A stretch of DNA of 64,000 nt. Source: Linnemannia elongata. Its lineage: Eukaryota > Mortierellomycota > Mortierellomycetes > Mortierellales > Mortierellaceae. The notes under the pieces are model-generated. The model was not told where the DNA came from, did not search any database, and saw only the letters and a program-made list of their open reading frames with translations. Both the position numbers and the translations under genes were made by a program. This document shows positions 12,472 through 20,737 of the stretch, piece after piece (within the stretch, counting starts at the first letter, position 1; each line of letters opens with the position of its first letter). The DNA is taken from positions 1,612,001 to 1,676,000 of the forward strand of contig JAXBDG010000001.1 in assembly GCA_036320915.1 (NCBI GenBank). Direction: 5' to 3'.

Positions 12472-12887
12472 AATGCACAAGAAAAAAAAAAGAAACGACA
12501 GATACCACGCGCGGGATCTCAAAACCTTCTTTTTCCCTTCCCATTCTGCCGCACTGAGGAGGCAAAGGATTAGGAGACGATAGCGTTCGTTTTTAGGGTC
12601 AACTTTGCTTGCCTGTTGGGTGGGATGTTGCTGCACGTTTGAACATAGGGCCGTCGTTAACTGGTTTGGACAAGCGATAGAGAGAGTCGGAGCACGAGGA
12701 AAAGGGAAACAGGCGACGGATCACCCACAAACAGTAACTACTATTAGTAGTCAAACAAATAAAAGCAAGTATCATTATCCTCAACATAAAAGAGGACAAC
12801 AACAACAACAACAACAACAACAACAGCAACAAGATCATCAACAGCAACAACGACAATAACAACAATAATAATAAAAAGCCAAGCGAA

Positions 12888-13107
12888 ATGCCATTGGGAA
12901 TCTTTGGGGTTGCAGTTGGGGTGTCACTCATGAAGGTACAGCTGATGTTATGGCTAACATGCGGCCTAATGGCCACTCTTTCTTTCAATTGCTAATTTGT
13001 TGGCTATTATTGCGCAGAAATGTCAACGGAGAACGATGAAGAATGTGAAAGGCCGGATGCAAGATCACACAAACAACGAGCAGCGACACAAGGCAGGGAC
13101 GGACTGA
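12888..13107 (+). CDS. candidate small two-exon protein (45 aa), unidentified
   Basis: ATG at 12888 begins MPLGIFGVAVGVSLMK, hydrophobic with small residues. A donor GTACAG follows at 12936. After an 82-bp intron containing GCTAAC and GCTAATT branch-like motifs and ending TGCGCAG at 13017, a basic exon starts KCQRRTMKNVKGRMQDH and stops at 13107. The two parts join in frame. The predicted 45-aa protein would be a short membrane segment with a basic soluble tail, like many tiny organelle-membrane subunits. I recognise no family. The evidence is splice signals and composition only, so this is speculative. Confidence 0.25.
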
Positions 13108-13650
13108 CCGACAAACAAGTTAAAAAAAGAAGGGGAAAGGACGATAGGGAACAATGCCCACCACCGTTCTTTTGCTCTCACTTTTTTGGTGTTCTCCAAT
13201 GGACTTTGCCCCACAAGCTGATAAAATTCACAAGGAGAAAGGATGTGGTAGGTTCAACCACTCAGAATGTTTCCTCCTGTCAAAGAAGACAGAATGCTCT
13301 CGTTATTCTGTTCTTTTTCTCATGTCATTCGGCTTCTTATTTCATACCCTATCCATCCAACAACATTCGTTGGGAAGAGAATGGAGAACATGGACATGGA
13401 AATAAAAGCGCTGCCGGTCATTGCTCCACATGAACGACCTTTTCTTAATGCTCTCAACCCGCACCTACTCTTCTCTCTCAACTGCTCCTCTCTTATCTTT
13501 TCTAATCCTCTCTTGACTTTGCATCGCTGCTTGATGTGATGGTGGTGGTGGTGGTGGTGAAGGATATTCGACAGATGACTGATGTATTCCCCTGTTCCTA
13601 ATTTTATTTGCTGTATGGCACCAAGTTCACTTCATCGTTTGTCTCGACTG

Positions 13651-13659
13651 GATGCCCAA
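13651..13659 (+). repeat. left target-site duplication of the MULE (GATGCCCAA)
   Basis: This 9-bp sequence lies immediately outside the left terminal inverted repeat. It is repeated in direct orientation immediately outside the right one (17915-17923). Nine-base duplications are characteristic of Mutator-like elements. Confidence 0.9.
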
Positions 13660-13684
13660 GAATCTCCTTATGAAGGCCCCGATT
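13660..13684 (+). repeat. left terminal inverted repeat of the MULE
   Basis: Identical over 25 bases to the reverse complement of 17890-17914. Inward of the perfect core, partial matches continue (a TCTCC[C]TTTCTTC block at about 13710-13722). Confidence 0.9.
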
Positions 13685-13811
13685 CTGGACAAAAATACAG
13701 CTTTTGCGATCTCCCTTTCTTCTACGTCAGCGGTTTGATTCTCGTCCCTAATTGCAAGAATAAACATCAGGCTGTTCTCCTCTGCCTTCCGATACACAAT
13801 CTTCCCTCTTT

Positions 13812-13895
13812 CACACACAAGCACCCCTCTCTCACACACAAGCACCCTTCTCGCACACACAAGCATCCTTCTCTCACACACAAGCATCTCTCTCC
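13812..13895 (+). repeat. 21-bp tandem repeat, four copies, subterminal in the MULE
   Basis: Four consecutive 21-bp units of the form CACACACAAGCAYCCYTCTC plus one base differ at a few positions. They lie between the left TIR and the transposase start. Subterminal repeats in DNA transposons often hold transposase or host-factor binding sites. That role is inference here. Confidence 0.85.
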
Positions 13896-13924
13896 CATAC
13901 AAAGTCGTCCTCTTCACTCGCGTC

Positions 13925-16844
13925 ATGGACACCCAAGCGGCCGTCAACTGGATGGTCACAGAGGACTATTCGAGAGAACCCTTCGATGACGCGCTATCAA
14001 AGCTGTCCAGCTCGTTGGTGAGTTGCTTATTATTAATATTGCTTGGTGCCTACCATCATGAAACGACGCTGTCGATATAAGCACGATGCTTGGTTTACTC
14101 ACACTCAATCCGTGTCTACGCTATTATTAAGATCTTACGTCTAGCTGATATGGACTCGGGTCTTGCTGAGGACGGTCAAGCTGAGAATGACCAAACTAAG
14201 GACATGGTCGAAGATTCACCCGAGGCTGAAGGAAGTGATGAATCCGAGAGCGAGACAGACGGCGGAGCCGGGCACGATGAGGCCGCATCTTCCGGAGACG
14301 GTATTGCAGGTGTCGACAGCAGGGTGATGAATATCTGCGAAGTGAGCGTCAAGACAGACCGTGTGCCCATGAGAGCGAGGCAGGCAGCCGACCTCCAGCG
14401 AAATGTGCTCAATGCTATCCGTGATTCACTCTTCGATGACCCCTATATCATTGAAACGGCTGAGACCTATGGGTTTCCGGAAGGTAAACGGATTACCTTG
14501 AGTGAGAAGAAGGAGGGCGCTGTCTGGTCTTCTATGTCAAGGCAGCCTTTTTCGAGGACTGGCTGAAGCGACACTCGGACTGCATCGGCACCAGCTTCAC
14601 GTTGCGCACCAAGCCTCACCCTTACTCCACTAACGTCAAAGAAAGCAGCACTCAGGCCAAAAAGGACAAGGCAGGGCAGATTCTCAGTCGATACAGCTGT
14701 CATTGCAAAAGCAAAAAGTACGAGGTCAAGGGCCGAATCAAGGGTGGAAAGAAGGAAAAGACCAGATTGCGTTTGCCTTCCATCAGTTGTAACTGCCGGT
14801 CGTCCATTAAAGCTACGTTTAGACCACGGTCAACGAGTGATGGCATGCCCGGCAATACATGCATGATCGAATATTTTTTCGAGCACAACCACAAGCTTGG
14901 ATGCGCGGAGAACATTGGGAGCATGCGGAAATCGGAGGCTGTCAAGCTGAGGATCAAAGCCATGCTCATGAGAGGAATGTCCATCAATGCCATCATGGAG
15001 CAGTTGACGATAGACCACGCCAGGTTTGCTCGCTTCTTGGAGGGAAAGGGGACCATGGCGTTATCTAGGGACAATTTTATCACCTACGACGACGTCTACA
15101 ACATCTTGTACGCCATTACAGCCAAGGAAGTCAGGAAGAGCAACGACGACATGATATCCGCAAGACTATGGATGGAGGAACTGGACAGGAACAACTACTT
15201 TACCTTCTATGACAAGGCAAACAGCGTGTACCATGGATTCTCATCGCCCTGGCAGTTGGATCAACTCAGGCAATGGGGCGATGTGTTCTGCTTTGATGGT
15301 ACCCATCATGCCCGCGGGTAAGCGTTTCCCTTGAACACTCGTATTTTGTACTGTTTGATTTTGGCTGCCATCTTGTCTCTTACTCCTTGTAACTGTTCTC
15401 TATGGTGCTTTAGACGAGACACATACTTATTTACCATTGTTGTAAAGAACAAGGAAACAGGCTTCGGCATCCCTGTCGCGTTCCTGTTGACGAAGACTCA
15501 AAAGTGGGAACTCTTGAAGGAATGGCTTTGTCAGCTGAAAGCAAAGATGGACCAACTGTGTGCCGAGCCGTATTTCCCTACCGCTGTAATCACTGACCAA
15601 GGCACAAACGAGATCAATGCCATCCAATATGCTTTCGATTTCAAGCCGCGCATATTTTACTGTGCGTGGCATATCTTGCAAGCTTGGGAGCGCAACTTCA
15701 CCAAGGAAAAACTCGGCATGGATAATATCTCCATAGCTAAAAAGAAGGAAAGGAAAGACAGGGTAAGTGAGACTTTTCTGACTAGTTTGTAAACGACTCT
15801 TTTAAAGACATGATGTAACTATGCTATTCATATACTGCGTTGAAACCAATAATGAAGGGGATTATATTAATGTAGGCGTTTATTGCTGTGTTCGTCTTAC
15901 ACCAGGTACGGAAACAGCTCAAAGGCATCCTCTATGCACGGACGGAGGAGGAGTCCAACACTTTGCTGGACGCGTTTAGAAATGAGTGGCAAGACATTGC
16001 GTCCGAGTTTATCAAGTACCTGGACGCCAACTACCTGGCTCATGAGGCGGACAGGAGGCGTTGGATGTTTTGTCACCGCCAACAAGTCGCTTATGGTTGT
16101 ATCAACACCAATAACTTCATCGAGAGCTGGCATAACACCTTGAAGAAACACTTCTTCAAAGACAAGCAACAACGGCGCCTGGATTCAGTGATCCATACTC
16201 TCGCCAAGAAAGCCGTGCCGCACTTTCAACAGATGTGTGTCCGTCACATTGTGCAAGTTGGGAAGATGACTCCTGGTCGCAAGAAGGCTCTGATCGCAAG
16301 GCTGGCGGCCCAGAACCACATCGATCGCACTCGAATGCAAGACCCTGGAAAACTCCTTCTGCTACAATCTGATGACGATTCAGTGCTAAAGGTTCCATCA
16401 TTCACCATCCCCGACGTCTCTTACGACCTGACAGTCGATTGGGATCTTGGGATGGCAGGGCAGTTTCGCAAGTGTACCTGTGCTGACTTTTCAAGTACGC
16501 ACATGGTCTGCAAACACCTAGCCTTGGCGGAAATTGCATTTCCAAACACTGATTATCGCCCCAAAGGTCACTTGGAGTTCCGAGCAGACCCTATGCCTTT
16601 GAGCTCTGAGGAGGATCTTTCACTGCAACCCGCTCCTACGGTTTTGACGGTTGCTCAGACTCTCAGTAGCATTGTCGATTCCATTAATAGTTACATTAGC
16701 GTTATGGACCCAGATAAGGCTGTGCCGAACGATGACGAGGTTTTATCTACGATGAAGAGAGCTCGCGACCTACTTCATGCGCATATGCCAGTCAAAGAAG
16801 GGTACAGTCTCAGTAACAAGCGTCAAAGGCAGCGCCCTAAATAA
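13925..16844 (+). pseudogene. MULE transposase (DDE, SWIM zinc finger) with one frameshift
   Basis: Exons 13925-14017, 14132-15317 (frame broken at about 14527), 15414-15762 and 15876-16844 (15906 is an alternative acceptor) would give about 865 aa. An acidic N-terminus precedes a FAR1/WRKY-GCM1-like zinc region (YSCHCKSKK...CNCRSSIK...EHNHKLGC). The MULE catalytic domain follows: FDGTH (first Asp), AVITDQGTNE (second Asp), CAWHILQAW (C..H motif) and NNFIESWHNTLKKHF (catalytic Glu). A SWIM finger closes it: CTCADFSSTHMVCKHL. Between GKRITLSEKKEGAVW and VFYVKAAFFEDWLKRH the frame changes from position 2 to position 1, equal to one missing base near 14527. No intron of plausible size spans it. 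A sequencing or assembly error would look the same. AATAAA overlaps the stop at 16840-16845. Confidence 0.85.
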
Positions 16845-16845
16845 A
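16840..16845 (+). terminator. AATAAA polyadenylation-type signal overlapping the transposase stop
   Basis: The hexamer AATAAA spans the last sense codon and the TAA stop of the transposase. It is a candidate 3'-end signal, although cleavage normally lies 10-30 bases further on. Confidence 0.4.
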
Positions 16846-17889
16846 ACATGCTTATTCATCTCTACTTGTCACTGCGAAGGAGTCATTTGAGTGTATCCCA
16901 AGATCAAATACAAGTGTCTTTGGTTGACAAGTATGCAAGACTTGTGTAATGAGGTTGATATGTAAAAAAAATGCTCAAGTACAGGGGAATCAGCCAATAA
17001 GCATCAAGGATTTATCTCTCTGACTCGACACAATTCAGACCTCTTGCATTAGGACACTCTTCGCTAGGACGATCATAACTGCCGTAATACTGCCACTGGA
17101 GAAGCACTGCTCAATCCAGCGCGGAGAAGAGTTCAGGAGCTTCAAGACAAGGCATTTAAGAGACGATTCTGTTGAGGAATGATAGAGCTGCTACCGCCTA
17201 AAACCTCTGCAGTCGCTCTTACATAAAAAATGCCCAACTTTTGCATCTAAAAACGCATGCTATTCCATCAAAACCGAAGATATAACCATGAAACTTGGAT
17301 GGTTAATACTCTTGAACAACTACTATGTCCTAAGTCTCGTTTTCCTTGGTTCTATGCAGTAGTTGTAGAGCTACTACTTATTAGTTAACGCCAAATGGGG
17401 TAATTAAAGTACCTGGAGACTTTGAACAGAGAATACGGTTGCTTTTTTCTATCTACGGCGTAGTTTTTTTGATGTCATTGGATTTTCCATTAGAAAAAGC
17501 ACTTGTTCATGTAGTTTCATGAGTTTTCATGGACTACTTATTCCGCATGATAAGTCTTTCGAAAGTTGATGAAGAATAGATCAAAATGTTGTCTAGGATG
17601 CATCCTTTACGCGTTTTTTGGTCTTCATGGATAAACTACGAGTATTAAAATTAGACCAAAACGGCTAAAACTTCTTGAAGACATAGGCATTAGAGTGCTC
17701 TATCCATCCTAAAAAGACTGATGGTAGCTGACCATTTGTGAACGACTTCACTTAGAAGCGACTCTATTGACAGGAAAAACCGTAGGTGGCACATTGAGGA
17801 TTCTCTTAATGCATTGCATTTAAAGAAAATTTCTCTTATGGGAAGAAAGGAGACTGCTATTTTATGGCCCTTGGCGAGCCTTCTCCTGA
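16846..17889. other. 3' non-coding part of the MULE
   Basis: About 1 kb of AT-rich sequence between the transposase stop and the right TIR. I see no second gene, only short frames. An open frame on the minus strand (17938-17690) runs across the TIR and the duplication into host DNA and is not credible. Confidence 0.6.
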
Positions 17890-17914
17890 AATCGGGGCCT
17901 TCATAAGGAGATTC
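17890..17914 (-). repeat. right terminal inverted repeat of the MULE
   Basis: Reverse complement of 13660-13684 over 25 of 25 bases. It ends CATAAGGAGATTC, immediately followed by the target-site duplication. Confidence 0.9.
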
Positions 17915-17923
17915 GATGCCCAA
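17915..17923 (+). repeat. right target-site duplication of the MULE (GATGCCCAA)
   Basis: Direct repeat of 13651-13659, directly abutting the right inverted repeat. Confidence 0.9.
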
Positions 17924-19480
17924 GTAGTCACATGACACCTAGCAGCATGTGAAGTCTCAAAGCAAAGGATACATTGGGGGACACATCAATTGTTTATAAT
18001 TTTTGTGCAATGCTGTTTTGTAAGCAGAGCGAACACAAATAAGATATAAAAATAAAGGTATCATCTGACTCTATGGTTCCACAGTTCTCTCCAAAGGAGC
18101 CATAGGTAAAGAACAAAAGGGAGAACATGCACGCACAACCCAGAAATGAGTGTCTTTATTGGAATACTGTTATTTTAAGCAGACAAGAAGGCAAACAGCT
18201 CCAAGAGGAGCAATTGACGAAGAGTTTGGGGTCATGTCAAGGTGGCACCTGCTTCTCTCGATGTCGTTTTTGCTTGATCCTCACCTGAAGTTATTTTTTC
18301 TTTCCCGATCTCTGCACCAAAGCCCGTCGTGCATTGACGACAGTAAGCTGAAGGAAAACTTTTTTTCCAAGGATCTTCTATCCGCACTGCACGGCGGAAC
18401 TCTTGCCTATCTTCTCTCTTCCTACTCCCAAACCCTTAATGCTTTCAAATTGCATGAAGCATTGGCGATGTCATGTCGTCGGCATATTGAATCTACTGCT
18501 GGTGAGTAGAAACAGCTTTCACCTGTAAGAGATGACCTTGCTAGGAGAAGGTGAGCAACTATCACGAGAGAATGTCTAGGGAATAAATTTGCTCTCTGTT
18601 ATTAGCTGAGCGTGGTTGCTAGGATTAAAGAAAGAAAGAAAAAAAAGCGGCCCAAGCTCAATGAGGAATAGAGTGGGCGAGAGCGTGCCTCCGTCACCGA
18701 TTGAAATTGAGTGTTGTTGCTTAGCCTGTGTTCGTTGATGATGGAAGCAGAAGACAGACCGACGGCTGGACACATTCAAAAAGAGTGTCAAAAAAAGGCC
18801 CTATAATGGTTACTTTGTGCACGAGGCTAGGCCAAGGCAGGCTTAGGATGACAATAAGTCCCTCCTTTTTTCACCTTTCTCATACTATTCGCGCATACGA
18901 TTCTACTCGATTGCATTCGACAATGCTCTGTTTATGCCAATGACAAGTTTTGAACTGGAGAGGGATTGGCGTCATTGCTTTTCTAGTATGTTGAAGAGAG
19001 CACTTCCATTTGTTGTTCGAGTGAACCAACAACAACTATTGCAGAAAAACCACGGGAGAACTATAGCCACTCCACATAATTTGTGCCTACGAAAATATTG
19101 AGGTCATCGTGATGGGGTACAAAGGGAGAAGGGGCCATGGCTCTTTCTTATTGCACATTTCTCAGGTACAAACAAACAAACAAAAATAAAAATAAAAAAC
19201 AAACATAACCTTTTATCTTATTTCTACGGTAGAAGCTGCCATGACGCCACCACCCTTGCCTTCCTTGGTCTCGACGCGTCTCTCCCTGTTTTTGCATTTA
19301 TCCAGCTCTGGATGGCGATTGGTCCCTTGAAGGATGGCCCTAGTCGGTCACTCTGCGGTCATCGTTTTTCCTGAACAAACCCCATTCAATAATGATGGGG
19401 GACCCTTGTCCCTTCAACTCGTCAAATTTCCCCCCGCACTGTTCAACTCGCCAAGCCCATAACGTTCCCTTCTCAAGTTG
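17924..19480. other. intergenic region right of the MULE
   Basis: About 1.55 kb without a convincing gene. An open stretch at 18150-18508 reads as a Leu/Ser-rich peptide of about 119 aa, ending at a possible GTGAGT donor (18501). It has no recognisable motif and is probably not coding. The last 100 bp lead into the TATA box of the next gene. Confidence 0.45.
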
Positions 19481-19488
19481 TATAAAAG
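19481..19488 (+). promoter_or_regulatory. TATA box (TATAAAAG)
   Basis: TATAAAAG lies 130 bp upstream of the ATG of the small secreted protein. A CT-rich leader (TCTCTCTTTTC..., then TCACTCTCTCCACTC) lies between them. This is the clearest core promoter in the window and fits a strongly or conditionally expressed gene. Confidence 0.7.
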
Positions 19489-19617
19489 GGCATGGTAACT
19501 CTCTCTTTTCTACTCCATATTCAAACCATCTTTCCTCAACACATTCACTCTCTCCACTCTATTCTCATCCAAGACCACTCACTTACCCACTCCCCAAAAC
19601 TAACCCCTCCTACAAAA

Positions 19618-19932
19618 ATGAAGTTCTCCGCTGCCTCGATCATCGCCGCTGCCTGCTTGGCCTTCACCGTCTCTGCCCAAAAGCCCGGAACGACCACCTC
19701 GTCTTCCTCTTCTACAGTTATGACCGCCACCAAGACCTCGACCATCACCGTCCCTATCATCACAACCATCACCATTGGTGTCCCCACTGTCATCACCACC
19801 ACCGTCGCGACGTCTCCTACTGCTTCTCCTACCAAAGGACCTGGAAACGCCGGAAATGCCCTCCAGGTTGTCAATGCCAAGGCTGTCTTGGCTGTCGGTG
19901 CTGGTGTCGCTGCCCTTGCTCAGTTCTTGTAG
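19618..19932 (+). CDS. small secreted Thr/Ser-rich protein, probably GPI-anchored
   Basis: A 104-aa protein in a single exon. The start is the ATG of MKFSAASIIAAACLAFTVSA, a textbook signal peptide; an in-frame upstream ATG at 19492 lies within the probable leader just after the TATA box and is less likely. The mature part is Thr/Ser/Val-rich (TTTSSSSSTVMTATKTSTIT) and likely O-glycosylated. It ends with small residues (GPGNAGNAL) and a hydrophobic tail (AVLAVGAGVAALAQFL), the pattern of a GPI-attachment signal. Such small proteins are abundant at fungal surfaces. No enzyme domain is present and no specific family is recognised. The TATA box upstream suggests regulated or high expression. AATAAA-type sequence follows at about 20027. 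Confidence 0.82.
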   Translation: MKFSAASIIAAACLAFTVSAQKPGTTTSSSSSTVMTATKTSTITVPIITTITIGVPTVITTTVATSPTASPTKGPGNAGNALQVVNAKAVLAVGAGVAALAQFL

Positions 19933-20737
19933 ACAGTGCACGTATGAGTGAACAAGCTACCGCAACCACTCTGTCTTTTTGTATCTTATTACATCTAATC
20001 CTTAATTTAACACCGTCTCCAAGTATATAATAAACAAAACGTGTTGAGGAAACTTATGTGTCAATCATTAATGTTACATACTTTGCTGACCTGTGATATT
20101 GAATACGCTGTCGCAGATGGACTATGGAGGAGGAGTGGTCGCGTCTGTGGGAAGGCTTGCAAGAGAGGGCTGTAAAACACAATCATTTAAAGCTGATATT
20201 AATAGCCACTTTTGTTCTGCGAATGAGTCCTCCATTCTTCCGCCTATCCTGCGCACCTCCTTACTTCTTGCTCTCGTTCTTTTCTTTGCCCTTTCTTCCT
20301 GGTCGCGTGTCCATAGCAAACATAAATGATAGTGGTACAAAGGGGAAAGTGGCTGTTGGGAATCCGCAGGACTGGACATCCAAAACCATCCTAATAACAT
20401 GTTTGTTTTTTTCACAAGGAGTGGGTCCAAATGCGCGGATTTTGGGTCCCCCTCTGCTCCAATGAAAGAAATACCTCTCAAAGCGTTTTTTTTTTTGTTT
20501 TCTTCTCATTTTCCTTGTCTTGTCCCTCTCTCCTTTCTCTTCTACCTTTATTTTTCTTATATTTTCCTTTGTCCTACTTTCCTGCACCACTGTCCCCACC
20601 TTTCTCTCGCCATTCGGCTCTCTCATTCACTCGTTCTTCTTTTGCTCATTCCCTTTCGCTCTCTGTTTTTTTGACCTCCCAGACAAGTCACCCACTTGCA
20701 AGTAAAGAGGAACATAACTCAAAAAAAAAAAAAAAAA
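19933..20737. other. intergenic region with CT-rich leader
   Basis: About 0.8 kb. The right part (20490-20690) is strongly pyrimidine-rich on the plus strand, probably the promoter and leader of the ATP-grasp gene. Overlapping frames on both strands at 20124-20480 show no motif and I do not call them. Confidence 0.5.

Larger units (their letters stand above)
11598..13650. other. low-complexity intergenic region
   Basis: About 2 kb of mostly simple sequence: a GA/AG-rich block (11740-11930), a (TC)n tract, a 37-A run and an (ACA)n/CAA block near 12797-12860. Long open frames here (for example 11757-12557) are created by these repeats. The only gene-like object is the small two-exon candidate at 12888-13107. 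A (GGT)n patch lies at about 13540-13560. Confidence 0.6.
13660..17914 (+). mobile_element. complete Mutator-like (MULE) DNA transposon, 4,255 bp
   Basis: The element is bounded by a perfect 25-bp inverted repeat (starting GAATCTCCTTATG; 13660-13684 and 17890-17914), with weaker similarity inward for some 50 bp. It is flanked by a 9-bp direct duplication, GATGCCCAA. Inside are a 21-bp subterminal tandem repeat (13812-13895), one multi-exon transposase gene on the plus strand (13925-16844) and about 1 kb of non-coding 3' sequence. Size, duplication length and transposase type all agree with a MULE. The perfect TIR core and the intact duplication suggest a recent insertion. The transposase appears frameshifted, so the copy may be non-autonomous. 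Confidence 0.9.

Noticed and set aside
11757..12557. 266-codon open frame on the plus strand
   Set aside because: Made of GA-rich DNA, the (TC)n tract and poly-A; the product is runs of KE, SL and K with no ordinary protein sequence.
14090..15321. Two separate genes in place of one transposase
   Set aside because: The zinc region and catalytic domain belong together in MULE transposases and the sequence continues smoothly across a one-base shift.
17690..17938. Minus-strand frame sharing the peptide ESPYEGPD with a plus-strand frame near 13660
   Set aside because: The shared peptide is the translation of the 25-bp TIR at each end of the transposon, and both frames run across the insertion border into host DNA.
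18150..18509. 119-aa plus-strand frame right of the transposon
   Set aside because: No motif, no homologue recognised and composition like the surrounding non-coding DNA; kept only as a note in the intergenic entry.
19492..19617. N-terminal extension of the small secreted protein from the upstream ATG
   Set aside because: It starts two bases after the TATA box, would precede the probable transcription start and would hide an excellent signal peptide.
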